64,000 nucleotides of DNA from RGIG3701 sp964438515 (GCA_964438515.1 CAYTLK010000003.1:1-64000), one strand, 5' to 3'; shown: positions 44,157-54,401, counted from the first letter of the stretch. Notes: generated by a model not told the origin, from the letters alone. Numbers and translations are program-made.

Positions 44157-45331
44157 TTTGACAGAAAAGTCTCCAATTGATTCGTCTTTTCTTCCCACGT
44201 TTCCTTTTTCAGCCTCTCTCGAGCAGCAGTCTGCGTCTCTGGAAGCCCCGTTTTCACCCGAAGTTTTACGGTTTCAACGAATTCTTCCGCCGTTTCCGTC
44301 ACATCCAGCGCGTCCTTCCACTCCTCAGCCGCCTGCAGATTCGTGACCACCGCTGGTTTTCCGCTCGCCAGATATTCCGTCATTTTCAACGGCTGAATCT
44401 GTTCCGTCGCCTCATTCTTCCGATACGGCATCAAAAGCACATCCGCCATCGACGCGAGCTGCGGAAGCGCCTCGTAAGGAACCGCCCCGGGAAGAACTAT
44501 ATTTGAAAAACGTTTCATTTTTTCAACCACATCCTGCGCCGCAACAGGTCCCGCTAAAATGAGGGTTCCTTCTGGAATTTCTGTCGCCAGACGCGTAATC
44601 ATTTCCGGTTCAAGACGCTCATCAATCAACCCCCAAAACACGAAAACGGGTTTTGAAAGTTCTTTCCGCAGCACTTCCGGCAAAATTGCCGCAACAGGTG
44701 CATCTTTCGGCAATTTTGCCGCAACACGCCAGAAGTCCAAATCCACTCCATGCGTCAGAAGCATCGAATCTCGACCCATCCGACGAATCCGCGCCCTCAG
44801 CGCCTCGCCGACCGTTACGATTTTATCGACCTTTTGAACCAGTTTCGCCTCCATCTCCGCCAAAGGTTTCGCGTCCATTCCGGGCCAGCGGCTCCAATCG
44901 TCCACGCAATAATACACCCACTGACGCACGTTCGGAAGAATCCCGACGAGGTCTGCCGCGATGGGAAGCGTCGTAATTACCGTAACGTCCTTCTCGCGAT
45001 CGAGTCGGCGGGCCAAAGCGTGAAACAACAGTTTCCGATTCAGAACCCGATCGAACGCACTCCGAAACCACGGCCACATCCTGGGATGAAGCACCTCCGG
45101 TTCACGATTGCAACTTGATTTTTTGCCGTGATTTCTGCGTACCGAGAGCCACACCCGGAGTTTTTCTGCCGCGCGCCGAAACGTCAGAACGTTCCAACCC
45201 GGCGGCCGGGTCCCAATGGTATTCACCCAAATGACGGAATTTGCGTCGTTTGCGAGTAAACAGTGCGCCAGATGCTGCGAGCTGGACGGATGCCGCCCCC
45301 AGTCGTCGCTGAAAAACAAAAAAACGGCCAT
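44153..45331 (-). CDS. Glycosyltransferase, GT-B fold
   Basis: 392 residues from the ATG at 45331, 15 bases after the uvrA stop with AGAAG in between. A TTG one codon upstream is possible but less likely. It opens with MAVFLFFSDDWGRHPSSSQH and has VYYCVDDWSRWPGM (about 140), KIVTVGEALRARIRRMG, FVFWGLIDERLEPEMI and the donor-site LKMTEYLASGKPAVVTN (about 325). This is the usual plan of GT4-like transferases that bind a first nucleotide sugar; acceptor unknown. It sits between uvrA and a second transferase in one apparent operon. Confidence 0.82.
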   Translation of the reverse strand: MAVFLFFSDDWGRHPSSSQHLAHCLLANDANSVIWVNTIGTRPPGWNVLTFRRAAEKLRVWLSVRRNHGKKSSCNREPEVLHPRMWPWFRSAFDRVLNRKLLFHALARRLDREKDVTVITTLPIAADLVGILPNVRQWVYYCVDDWSRWPGMDAKPLAEMEAKLVQKVDKIVTVGEALRARIRRMGRDSMLLTHGVDLDFWRVAAKLPKDAPVAAILPEVLRKELSKPVFVFWGLIDERLEPEMITRLATEIPEGTLILAGPVAAQDVVEKMKRFSNIVLPGAVPYEALPQLASMADVLLMPYRKNEATEQIQPLKMTEYLASGKPAVVTNLQAAEEWKDALDVTETAEEFVETVKLRVKTGLPETQTAARERLKKETWEEKTNQLETFLSK

Positions 45332-45346
45332 CAAAAAAACTTCTTC

Positions 45347-48300
45347 TTACTTTTCACTCTCAACGACATGATGATAGTGTTCCTCCAGAAAACGTACGAA
45401 ATCCGCTTTCTTCCAGTCGTTCAAGTCGCGAAAACGAAAACGGAGACAGTCGAAACCGGGGTAGCGGCTGTCGATTTCCGGCTCAAAACCGTACATTCCA
45501 ATGTGGTCAAACGGATACATATTCTTCGGATTGAAAAGTTCGAAATAAATCGCATCTCCCTTTTTCGTCGTGATTCGCGCCCACGAAGACGAAAATCCCG
45601 GCGGCGTCACAGGAACCACGACCTTATTCTGCCATCCCCAGACCGCCTCAGGCGCAATGCGTTCAACCGCTTCAACAATCGTCTCGAACAACTCCAACTT
45701 CCACTGACGCTGCACTCCTCCCAGAAAACCGTTCGGCGATTCGTGCCACTTTCGCCCTTGCGTCTTCCATGGTTTCAAATCTTCCGGCGAATCTTCCGCC
45801 AGACGTACGAGTGCTCGAAAACCTTCCTGCGCCTCCTCAAAAAACTTCCACATTTCCGGCGTATTGAATTCTGACCAAAAATGAACCCTCATTTCCACAT
45901 CCTGAAAACCGTCCTTATTGTCGGTCACTCGCACACGCGGCGATGTTCCGTACACCGGCAGTTCCGGAAATTCATTGAGCGGACGAAGATTCAGACGTTT
46001 TACGAGGTCGGCCGTTTTAAAAGTCTCTTTCGCAACCCGAAAACTGAGTTTCAAAAGCCACTCATCGTTCGTGTACATGTGCAGAAATTTGGTGTTCGAA
46101 CGCAGAATCGAAACGGCCCGAATCACATTTCGATCGTTCCAATCGACATCCACATCGTCCATCATTTCGAGACGGTCCAGCAGCGCGTCAAAAATTCGGA
46201 CGTCCCAGTGAGCCGGATTTCGAAGCGGAATCGGCGAGGTGGGAGGCAGAATTTCCCCGTGCGCCGGCACCGCCGCGCGGCACCGAGTGCTTCGAGCCTG
46301 CGAATGCCAGCGGATTCCATCCACTTCCCACGGCATCTTCACAGGCGACTGAAACTCTTCGGACGCAGCGTCTTCCAAATCGTTCGATTTTGAGATTTCC
46401 GTCTTCCGAAACGCATCCACATCAAAGATTTTCCGTTCTTCGTGCGGATCGTTCTTCAAAATAGGCGCCAAAAACTCCCCCGTATAGGAACGAGGAAGCG
46501 GATTTTTTGTTTTCAGCGACTTTTTTGCTCTCAGTGCGTACATTACGACGTCTTCCGGCGTCCCTTCCACCACAAGCTGTCCGCCGTTGGTTCCCGCTTC
46601 CGGTCCCAGTTCGATGAGCCAGTCCGCACTTTTTATCACATCCAAATTGTGTTCAATCACGACGACCGTATTTCCCATGTCGACCAGCCGATGCAGCACA
46701 TCCAGGAGTTTCACGAGGTCCGAAAAATGCAGTCCCGTCGTCGGTTCATCAAGAATATAAAGCGTTTTTCCCGTGTCGGGGCGCGACAGTTCCGACGCGA
46801 GTTTCACCCGCTGCGCCTCTCCGCCCGAAAGCGTCGGCGCCGGCTGTCCGAGCGTAATATAATCGAGTCCCACATCGCAGAGCGTCTGTAAAATACGCCG
46901 AATATTCGGAATTCCCCGAAACAGTTCGAGCGCCTCCGCACACGTGAGATTCAGAACGTCCGAGATGGAATAACCTTTATACCGCACCATGAGCGTTTCC
47001 GGTTCGTAGCGCTGTCCTTTGCATTCGTCGCACGTCACCCAAACATCGGGCAAAAAGTGCATTTCTATCTTAATCTGACCGTTTCCCTCGCACTTTTCGC
47101 AGCGTCCTCCCGGAACGTTAAAACTGAAACGCCGAGCCGTAAAACCCCGCATTTTCGAGTCCGGAAGCTGTGCAAAAAGTTCCCGAATGCAGTCGAAAAC
47201 ACCCGTATAAGTCGCAGGATTGGAACTGGGGGTCGTTCCGATCGGACGCTGATCGACCTCAATCACCTTATTTACATTATGGATTCCGCGAATGACCGTA
47301 TGCAGACCGGGAATCGTTCCGGCACGATGCAGCTGACGGGCGAGCGTGTTGTACAGAATATCCTCCACAAGCGAGCTTTTCCCCGAACCGCTTACACCCG
47401 AAACCACCGTAAACGTTCCCAGCGGAATTCGAACATTGATGTTTTTCAAATTGTTCTGACGCGCGCCGAGAATTTCGATCCACTGCTGCGCAACCGTTCC
47501 GGAGGAGGCGGAAAGACGGTCTGACGCATCCGTATATTCTTCGTCGTCCCAATATTCCGAGCCGCCGCTTTCATCGGAAGCAAAATCCGATGCTGAACCC
47601 AAAGTTGAACCCGAAACGAAGTTCGAAGCGGAACCCAAAGTTGAATCCAAAACGGAGTCCGACGTCAGAGCCGGCAGCAAATGACGATTCGAAGGAATCG
47701 GAATCGCACGCGTCCCGGAAAGATAGTTTCCCGTAAGTGAGTTTGGATTGCGTTTGATTTCCGCAGGCGTCCCCTCACCCATAATTTCGCCGCCCCAGCG
47801 TCCTGCATTCGGCCCAAAATCAATCAGTTTGTCCGCATTTTCAAGCACGTCTCGATCGTGTTCGACGACCAAAAGCGTGTTTCCCAAATCCCGCAGTTTA
47901 CGCAGAGTCTTTATAAGCCGCATATTATCGCGAGGATGAAGGCCGATCGTAGGTTCGTCGAGGACGTACAGCACGCCGCACAGCCCGCTTCCGACCTGCG
48001 CCGCAAGCCGAATCCGCTGCATCTCGCCGCCCGAAAGCGTGGGTGCGGGACGGGAAAGCGTCAAGTATTCGAGGCCCACATCGAGAAGAAACTGGGTCCG
48101 ATTCTTGATTTCACGCAAAATTTCCCCGGCGATTTTACGTTCCGAAGCCGTAAGTTTCCATCCCGAAAGCTCTTCGAGAAGGCGCGAAAGGGGCAGTTCA
48201 CAGATTTCATCAATCGTTTTTCCCCTCAAACGCACGGCGGCCGCATCGTCACGCAAACGGCTTCCGCCGCATTCCGCACAAGGAACATCATCAATATTCG

Positions 48301-51300
48301 ACTCTAATTTATGCCGCAGCGCAGGAACGAGCCGGGAAGTTTCCTCCACAACCGACATCAATCCTTTGAACTGAAAGCGAAACTGAAACGCCTCCGCATC
48401 GACCTGGAACCAGCGCTCTCCCGTTCCTCTCTGCAAAATTTTCCGAAAACGCGGCGCAAGATCCTCGTACGGCACATCCATCGGGACTTCCATTTCCGTA
48501 CAAAAAGATTTCATCATTTCAGCCGCTATCGGTCCGGCAGACGGCGTCCAAATGGCGATTGCACCTTCGGAAAGCGTCCATTTCGGATTCCTCAGGAGTA
48601 AATTTGGGTTTACACCATTCTGCACCCCCAGCCCCTCGCACGTCGGACACCAACCCAAAGCGGTATTAAACGAAAAATTATTGGGCGCAAGCGTCTCGAA
48701 ACTGCGTCCGCACTGGTCGCACACATTATGTAGACTGTGCGTTTTCGACTTCCACCGCGTCTGCGGCTTGAAATCGTCCACTTCGAGCACAATCATCGTT
48801 CCGTTTCCCATATCGAGCGTCTGCTCGATGCTTTCCGCAATCCGACTTCGGTTCTTTTTATCGTTGCGTATTTCAATTCGATCCACCACGACTTCCACGT
48901 CGTGCTTCCTCAAACGATCGATTTCCGGCACATCATCCAGATTGTAAATCATCCCGTCGATACGCACACGCACGAATCCGCTGCGCCGAAGCTCCTCCCA
49001 AAGCGTTTCGTAACGATGACCGATCGTGATTTCGCGCGACGCCAAAAGCATGAGCCGAGTTCCTGCCGGATGCTTCATCACACGCGCCACAATTTCGTCC
49101 GTCGTCTGCGAACCGATGGGAATCTGACAGTCCGGACAGTACGGCGTCCCGAGACGCGCCATCAGAATGCGCAAATAATCGTAAATTTCCGTCACCGTCC
49201 CGACCGTCGAACGCGGACTCTGACTCATACGTTTCTGTTCGATTGCAATCGCAGGCGCAAGACCTTCAATCCGTTCCACATGAGGCTTCTGCATCTGACC
49301 GACGAACTGACGCGCGTAACTCGAAAGACTCTCGACGTAGCGCCTCTGTCCCTCTGCATACACGGTATCCATCGCGAGTGAACTCTTTCCAGAACCGCTC
49401 GGACCGCAGCAAACCGTCAAAGCGTCACGCGGAATATCGAGTGAAATGTGCTTCAAATTGTGCTGGCTCGCATCTTCCACATGAATACAGTTCGGATGTT
49501 TTTCCTCATTTTCGGCCTCCGATGCGGCTGCGGAAGCGAGCGACGTCGGAACGGAACCCTTTTTCCCCTTCGAATCTTGATTTTCGTCCGAATTTTCTTT
49601 TGAGATTGAAAGCATTCTTTCCACCTCAAGTTTCTGAGCCTCAATCGCCTCTTCCGTGTTGCGCTGCGCCGGAGGAATCAACATTTTTTTGAGAGCGGCG
49701 GCCGTGTAGGAACGTTTGTTTTTCACCACGTCTTTGGGTGTGCCGCACACGACGACTTCACCGCCGGCGTTTCCTCCTTCAAGCCCCAAATCAATAATCC
49801 AGTCGGCCGTTTTCACGACATCGAGATTGTGTTCGACGACCACCACCGTATTTCCAGCGTCCGCGAAATTGTGCAGCACCTTCAGCAGCTGTTCAATATC
49901 GGCAAAATGCAGCCCCGTAGTGGGTTCGTCGAGGATGTACATCGTGCGTCCCGTACTGATTTTTACGAGTTCCCGCGCGAGTTTCACCCGCTGCGCCTCA
50001 CCCCCGGAAAGAGTCGGCGAGGGCTGACCGATTTTCATATAATCGAGACCGACGGAATGAAGCGTCAGAAGTTTCTGATAGACGCGCGGCACATTTTCGA
50101 ACAACTCCATCGCCTGCTGAACGTCCATTTCCAAGACGTCCGCAATGGAATGTCCCTTAAAAAGAACCTGGAGCGTTTCGTAATTGAAGCGTTTTCCGCC
50201 GCAAACGGGACACGTGACCCACACGTCGGCAAGAAAATCCATCTCGAGCTTCGTCGCGCCGTATCCCTGACACGCCTCGCAGCGTCCGCCGTCCACATTA
50301 AAGCTGAATCGTCCCGGTTTAAACCCTCTTTGTTTGGATTCCGGAAGTTCCGCAAACATCATCCGAATTTCATCGAAAAGTTTGATGTACGTTGCGGGAT
50401 TGCTCCTCGGCGTCCGTCCAATGGGCGACTGGTCGATGGAAATCATCTTGTTCAAATGTTCCAGCCCCTCAATCGAATCGTACGCGCCGGGCGTTCCGAT
50501 ACCGTGATTCAAGTCGCGATGAAGAATCTCCTTCAAAACTCCATTGATGAGCGAGCTTTTTCCCGACCCGCTCACTCCCGTGACGCAGATGAATTTTCCG
50601 AGCGGAAATTCCACATCAATGTGCTTCAAATTATGATGGGCCGCACCGCGAATTACGAGTTTTTCACCCGTTCCTTCCCGCGGAGTTTTCACCACAGGAA
50701 TGCTGCGCCTTCCGGAGAGAAACTGTCCCGTAAGACTCTCTTCCGAGTTCAAAATATCCTGAATCGAGCCTTCCACAACGACGTTTCCGCCGTGAACGCC
50801 TGCGCCGGGACCGAAATCAATGATTTTGTCCGCAAAACGCATCGTATCCTCATCGTGTTCCACTACAACGACAGTATTTCCGAGGTCCCGCAGGTGCTTG
50901 AGAGTTCCGAGAAGCCGATTATTGTCGCGCGGATGCAGCCCAATGGAAGGTTCATCCAAAATATACAGCACGCCGACCAAACCGCTTCCGATCTGGCTCG
51001 CGAGCCGAATCCGCTGCAGCTCACCGCCTGAAAGCGTCGGTGCCGTCCGGGAAAGCGAGAGGTATTCAAGCCCCACATCCGCCAGAAAACCAAGCCGATT
51101 TCGAATTTCGTGCAAAATATCTTTCGCGATGAATTTTCCAGTGGCGTCCAAATCCAGTTCCCGGAAGAACTGTATAACTTCCGAAATTGGAAGCCAACCG
51201 AGTTCCGGGAGAGAAAGCTCTTTTTTGTCGGAACAACTCCTGATTTTGACCGATCGCGCCTGCGGATTGAGCCTCTCCCCCTTGCAGAAACCGCATGTAC

Positions 51301-52564
51301 AAACGTTCATGAATTTCTCAAGATAGCGCTTCTGAATTCGGCTGTTTGTCGTCCGATAGGTGGAAAGGAGCTGCGGAATAATTCCCTCAAACGTTCCTCC
51401 CAGATTCGACCCCGCAGTCGTGTTGCGCCACGAAAAAGCGATATTCGCGTTTCCGGTTCCGTACAGCAGTCCCTCCTGCATCTCTTCGGGGAGCTTGCGC
51501 CACTGCGTGTCCAAAACGGATTTGTACGTCATCTGATACTGCGGGTAGGTCCGCGCGAGATACTCGGCGACGCAGCGATATTGTACGTGTTTCCAGCGTC
51601 CCAAATCATCCCAAAGCCCCACCGTCGCAACGGCTCCGCGCCGAAAAGATTTTTGCGGATTGGGAATGAGCCGTTCCGGGTCGAACGTGTAAATTTCCCC
51701 CAAACCGTTGCATTCCAAGCACATTCCCTGCGGCGAATTGAAACTGAAAAGCTGCGGCGAGGGCGGTTCAAACCCCAGCTGACACTCCGTACAGGCGTAC
51801 TCGCTCGAAAGCATCATCTCCTCGAACGGTTCCTGCTCCGCCTCCAGATCGGGCGCAACGATGAGCGAGTTGTTTCCAATGTGCAGCGCCGACTCCACCG
51901 CCTCCGCAAGACGCGACTGTACTTCGGGATGAAGCGTAATTCGATCCACCACAATGTCGATGTTGTGCCGCAGCTGCCGATCCAGACGCAGTTCCTCTGT
52001 AAGTTTTACCACCTGACCGTCCACGCGGGCACGCAAAAACCCCTGACGAAGAAGGTCGCGAAACAAATCTTTAAACTCCCCCTTCTGTCCCCGAACCCGC
52101 GGCGCCAGCAGAAGCAGCTTCGTTTCCTCCGGAAGCATCTGAATTTGTGCAAGAATCTGAGGGCGCGTCTGTGCCGTAATTTTCCGACCGCAATGAGGAC
52201 AGTAACCCGTTCCGACCCGCGAATACAACACTCGAAGATAGTCGTAAATTTCCGTAATGGTCCCCACCGTCGAACGCGGATTTTGCCCGGTCGTCTTCTG
52301 CGCGATGGAAATCGCCGGCCGTAAATGCGTTATAAAATCAACGTCCGGCTTCGGCATCTGACCCAAAAATTGACGTGCGTAACTCGAAAGACTCTCGACG
52401 TAGCGCCTCTGCCCCTCCGCATACAGTGTATCGAATGCAAGCGAGCTTTTTCCACTGCCGCTCACGCCCGTAAAACAAATGAGTTGGTTGCACGGAAGCT
52501 CAACCTCTACATTTTGAAGGTTGTGCTCCCTGGCCCCTTTGATATGAATATCCTGTATCGACAT
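45347..52564 (-). CDS. uvrA: Tandem (double) UvrA excinuclease subunit with C-terminal extra domain
   Basis: 2405 residues, over twice the usual 940. UvrA senses bulky DNA lesions and loads UvrB. Residues about 1-985 form one UvrA: GVSGSGKSSLAFDTLYAEG, a zinc site CTECQ/CLECN, TLSGGELQRIRLASQIGSGL, ILDEPSIGLHPRDN, then the second ATPase with CEACQ/CPVCG and ILDEPTTGLHFADI. Residues about 1025-2025 repeat the plan with GPSGSGKSSLAMDTVYAEG, CDQCG/CPTCE, CEKCE/CDECK and VLDEPTIGLHPRDN. All four ATPase sites look intact. A Ser/Gly-rich insert of about 60 residues (about 1625-1690, from repetitive DNA at 47580-47660) splits the ATPases of the second copy. The last 375 residues are an extra domain (DGIRWHSQAR, DVDVDWNDRNVIRAVSIL) not in E. 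coli UvrA. Tandem UvrA is known in Chlamydia and planctomycetes. The ATG at 52564 is preferred; a TTG at 52576 is possible. Confidence 0.95.
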   Translation of the reverse strand: MSIQDIHIKGAREHNLQNVEVELPCNQLICFTGVSGSGKSSLAFDTLYAEGQRRYVESLSSYARQFLGQMPKPDVDFITHLRPAISIAQKTTGQNPRSTVGTITEIYDYLRVLYSRVGTGYCPHCGRKITAQTRPQILAQIQMLPEETKLLLLAPRVRGQKGEFKDLFRDLLRQGFLRARVDGQVVKLTEELRLDRQLRHNIDIVVDRITLHPEVQSRLAEAVESALHIGNNSLIVAPDLEAEQEPFEEMMLSSEYACTECQLGFEPPSPQLFSFNSPQGMCLECNGLGEIYTFDPERLIPNPQKSFRRGAVATVGLWDDLGRWKHVQYRCVAEYLARTYPQYQMTYKSVLDTQWRKLPEEMQEGLLYGTGNANIAFSWRNTTAGSNLGGTFEGIIPQLLSTYRTTNSRIQKRYLEKFMNVCTCGFCKGERLNPQARSVKIRSCSDKKELSLPELGWLPISEVIQFFRELDLDATGKFIAKDILHEIRNRLGFLADVGLEYLSLSRTAPTLSGGELQRIRLASQIGSGLVGVLYILDEPSIGLHPRDNNRLLGTLKHLRDLGNTVVVVEHDEDTMRFADKIIDFGPGAGVHGGNVVVEGSIQDILNSEESLTGQFLSGRRSIPVVKTPREGTGEKLVIRGAAHHNLKHIDVEFPLGKFICVTGVSGSGKSSLINGVLKEILHRDLNHGIGTPGAYDSIEGLEHLNKMISIDQSPIGRTPRSNPATYIKLFDEIRMMFAELPESKQRGFKPGRFSFNVDGGRCEACQGYGATKLEMDFLADVWVTCPVCGGKRFNYETLQVLFKGHSIADVLEMDVQQAMELFENVPRVYQKLLTLHSVGLDYMKIGQPSPTLSGGEAQRVKLARELVKISTGRTMYILDEPTTGLHFADIEQLLKVLHNFADAGNTVVVVEHNLDVVKTADWIIDLGLEGGNAGGEVVVCGTPKDVVKNKRSYTAAALKKMLIPPAQRNTEEAIEAQKLEVERMLSISKENSDENQDSKGKKGSVPTSLASAAASEAENEEKHPNCIHVEDASQHNLKHISLDIPRDALTVCCGPSGSGKSSLAMDTVYAEGQRRYVESLSSYARQFVGQMQKPHVERIEGLAPAIAIEQKRMSQSPRSTVGTVTEIYDYLRILMARLGTPYCPDCQIPIGSQTTDEIVARVMKHPAGTRLMLLASREITIGHRYETLWEELRRSGFVRVRIDGMIYNLDDVPEIDRLRKHDVEVVVDRIEIRNDKKNRSRIAESIEQTLDMGNGTMIVLEVDDFKPQTRWKSKTHSLHNVCDQCGRSFETLAPNNFSFNTALGWCPTCEGLGVQNGVNPNLLLRNPKWTLSEGAIAIWTPSAGPIAAEMMKSFCTEMEVPMDVPYEDLAPRFRKILQRGTGERWFQVDAEAFQFRFQFKGLMSVVEETSRLVPALRHKLESNIDDVPCAECGGSRLRDDAAAVRLRGKTIDEICELPLSRLLEELSGWKLTASERKIAGEILREIKNRTQFLLDVGLEYLTLSRPAPTLSGGEMQRIRLAAQVGSGLCGVLYVLDEPTIGLHPRDNMRLIKTLRKLRDLGNTLLVVEHDRDVLENADKLIDFGPNAGRWGGEIMGEGTPAEIKRNPNSLTGNYLSGTRAIPIPSNRHLLPALTSDSVLDSTLGSASNFVSGSTLGSASDFASDESGGSEYWDDEEYTDASDRLSASSGTVAQQWIEILGARQNNLKNINVRIPLGTFTVVSGVSGSGKSSLVEDILYNTLARQLHRAGTIPGLHTVIRGIHNVNKVIEVDQRPIGTTPSSNPATYTGVFDCIRELFAQLPDSKMRGFTARRFSFNVPGGRCEKCEGNGQIKIEMHFLPDVWVTCDECKGQRYEPETLMVRYKGYSISDVLNLTCAEALELFRGIPNIRRILQTLCDVGLDYITLGQPAPTLSGGEAQRVKLASELSRPDTGKTLYILDEPTTGLHFSDLVKLLDVLHRLVDMGNTVVVIEHNLDVIKSADWLIELGPEAGTNGGQLVVEGTPEDVVMYALRAKKSLKTKNPLPRSYTGEFLAPILKNDPHEERKIFDVDAFRKTEISKSNDLEDAASEEFQSPVKMPWEVDGIRWHSQARSTRCRAAVPAHGEILPPTSPIPLRNPAHWDVRIFDALLDRLEMMDDVDVDWNDRNVIRAVSILRSNTKFLHMYTNDEWLLKLSFRVAKETFKTADLVKRLNLRPLNEFPELPVYGTSPRVRVTDNKDGFQDVEMRVHFWSEFNTPEMWKFFEEAQEGFRALVRLAEDSPEDLKPWKTQGRKWHESPNGFLGGVQRQWKLELFETIVEAVERIAPEAVWGWQNKVVVPVTPPGFSSSWARITTKKGDAIYFELFNPKNMYPFDHIGMYGFEPEIDSRYPGFDCLRFRFRDLNDWKKADFVRFLEEHYHHVVESEK

Positions 52565-52613
52565 GAATTTGAACAAATTCTCTTTGATTGCATACGTATT
52601 TAAAATAATGTAT

Positions 52614-52642
52614 ATTATACGGAGAAAAGTACCTCACGTCAA
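52614..52642 (-). promoter_or_regulatory. Promoter of the uvrA-glycosyltransferase operon
   Basis: On the minus strand: TTGACG, exactly 17 bases, TATAAT, about 50 bases before the ATG at 52564. No LexA-like box is obvious next to it. Confidence 0.75.
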
Positions 52643-52747
52643 CGTTAGAACAGGAAAATTCTGTAAATTTTATAAGAAGTTTTCGAAAATATTTTAAAAT
52701 AAGCGAAATACACACTTTTGGCAAAGTATGATTCTCGCAACTTATTT

Positions 52748-53554
52748 TCAGAGAATCAGAGGTTCGTGTGTCCGTAAAATTTCTACCCCTGCGTCCGTCA
52801 GCTGCCGCGAGACTCGCCGCGTTGCATCGTCTCGGCTCATTCCCGGATTTTCATCGCACAGAGTCTGCAAAAAACCTTTTCTGGAATGTCCCACAAGAAT
52901 CGGAAGACCCAGCGCATGAAACCGTGAAATATTCCGCACGAGCGTCCAATTTTGTTCCTTCGTTTTTCCAAACCCCACCCCCGGGTCGGCCAAAAGTTTC
53001 TGACGATCAATCCCCGCCGCCAAAAGTGCGTCCCTCCGAGCGGCTAAATACGCAAAAACTTCTTCCGTTACATCTTCATACTGCGGGTTTTTCTGCATCG
53101 TTTTGGGCGTTCCCTGCATGTGCATAAAACAGAGCGCCGCTCCCGATTTCACCGCCGCTTCAATCATTCTCGGATCTTCAGCCCCTGAAATATCGTTGAG
53201 GATTTCCACCCCCAGCGCCGCTGCAAATTCCGCCGTTTCCGGATGGTACGTATCCACCGACAGAAGCGGTTTCGCACGTCCTTCCGACGCACAACGCGCA
53301 TAAATTCCTCGAATGACCGGCTCGATCCGACGAATTTCCTCTTCATACGACACCGGGTCGCATCCCGGACGCGTACTTTCGCCCCCTACATCCAGAATAT
53401 CCGCACCTTTCGCAAGAAGCGTCATCGCGTGACCCACGACGTCTTTGCGCCCTCCGTCTGAAAACGAGTCCGGCGTCGCGTTCACAATCCCCATCCAAAG
53501 TGTACGAGAAACAAAAACTGTACGGTAATTTGTTTTTAATTCAAAATTTATCAT
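52748..53554 (-). CDS. folP: Dihydropteroate synthase FolP
   Basis: 268 residues. It joins pterin and para-aminobenzoate in folate synthesis. Motifs: GIVNATPDSFSDGG (about 23-36), DILDVGGESTRPG (about 53-65), LSVDTYHPETA, ILNDISGAEDP, LCFMHMQGTPKTMQ, DPGVGFGKTKEQN (about 195) and GHSRKGFLQTL (about 220); the last differs from the usual SRK-S only mildly. Its ATG overlaps the stop of the upstream membrane protein gene (ATGA), so the two are translationally coupled. The gene ends 105 bases before the uvrA promoter. Confidence 0.95.
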   Translation of the reverse strand: MINFELKTNYRTVFVSRTLWMGIVNATPDSFSDGGRKDVVGHAMTLLAKGADILDVGGESTRPGCDPVSYEEEIRRIEPVIRGIYARCASEGRAKPLLSVDTYHPETAEFAAALGVEILNDISGAEDPRMIEAAVKSGAALCFMHMQGTPKTMQKNPQYEDVTEEVFAYLAARRDALLAAGIDRQKLLADPGVGFGKTKEQNWTLVRNISRFHALGLPILVGHSRKGFLQTLCDENPGMSRDDATRRVSRQLTDAGVEILRTHEPLIL

Positions 53555-54276
53555 TTCTTTTTTTTGTTCACCATTTTCCCGACCTGTCGTCCCGCCACCC
53601 GGCTCAACGCACGAAACATCACATTTTTCGCTTGAGGTCCGCGCACGTCCGACTTCGACTTTTCCGAGGTTTTCTGTTCCGTTTTCGCCTCTTTCTTTGG
53701 CGCATCGTCTTTTTGCGATTCTTCCTTTTGCGCATCGTCATTTTGCGCCGCGTTTTGAGATTTTTCCTCTTTTTCGGTTTTTTCAGTTTTTTCAGTTTTT
53801 TTGCCGAACGCCGTCTCTTTCGATTCCTCTTCCTGCGTATTTTCGCGCAAGTTTTCACGCACAGCGTCACTCACGGTCTCAATCACCGTTTCCCGCACCG
53901 CATCGCGTACAGATTTCATATTTTTCAGGCTCGAATGAAGCACCCGCCACGATTTGGGACGATACTTTCCCCGGGCAAATGGAGAATTCAAAAACATCAG
54001 CAGCACCGAAGCGGGAACCGCAAATTTCAGCAGGAACGGTCTCCACGCAACTACAGCCGCCGCCAGCGGAAGCCAGCCGATGTACGTCCAGCGCGGAAGC
54101 TTAACGATGCGTTTCCAAAAACACCAGAAAAAAAACAGCATGAACGAAGTGCGCCAGCAAATCGTTGCGTAAATCGTAATTTTCAGATGATTCTGGAAAT
54201 AAATATACATTCCGATCATCAGAATCAGAATGCTGCAAATACCAAAAACAAAACGGAGGATTCGGGAATATTTCAT
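53551..54276 (-). CDS. Membrane protein with charged Lys/Glu-rich tail, unknown function
   Basis: 241 residues, not recognised. Three or four membrane segments occupy residues 7-95 (RFVFGICSILILMIGMYIYF, ICWRTSFMLFFFWCFW, WTYIGWLPLAAAVVAW, LLKFAVPASVLLMFL). The rest, about residues 100-241, is charged: first an amphipathic stretch (KNMKSVRDAVRETVIETVSD), then a Lys/Glu/Gln-rich run (KKTEKTEKTEKEEKSQ) and a basic end (VNKKKK). It overlaps folP by four bases. The acidic/basic tail may be cytoplasmic and bind a partner. A weak AT-rich region with short direct repeats (54277-54401) lies upstream. Confidence 0.7.
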   Translation of the reverse strand: MKYSRILRFVFGICSILILMIGMYIYFQNHLKITIYATICWRTSFMLFFFWCFWKRIVKLPRWTYIGWLPLAAAVVAWRPFLLKFAVPASVLLMFLNSPFARGKYRPKSWRVLHSSLKNMKSVRDAVRETVIETVSDAVRENLRENTQEEESKETAFGKKTEKTEKTEKEEKSQNAAQNDDAQKEESQKDDAPKKEAKTEQKTSEKSKSDVRGPQAKNVMFRALSRVAGRQVGKMVNKKKK

Positions 54277-54401
54277 AGTACAACCATCTTAAAAAACATA
54301 CGTTATTCTATTTTTTCAAATTTATTTTCTATTTAAACCGTCAAAAATTCATATGAATTCATCTGAATTCAATCTGCAATCATTTCAACATCATTTCAAC
54401 A

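Noticed and set aside
51110..52324. Long plus-strand reading frame opposite uvrA (404 codons)
   Set aside because: It lies wholly inside the uvrA coding sequence, has no domain or start signal, and is explained by codon bias of the opposite strand.
53500..54336. Plus-strand frame of 278 codons opposite the membrane protein gene
   Set aside because: Phe/Arg-rich shadow of the Lys/Glu-rich tail; no start signal.
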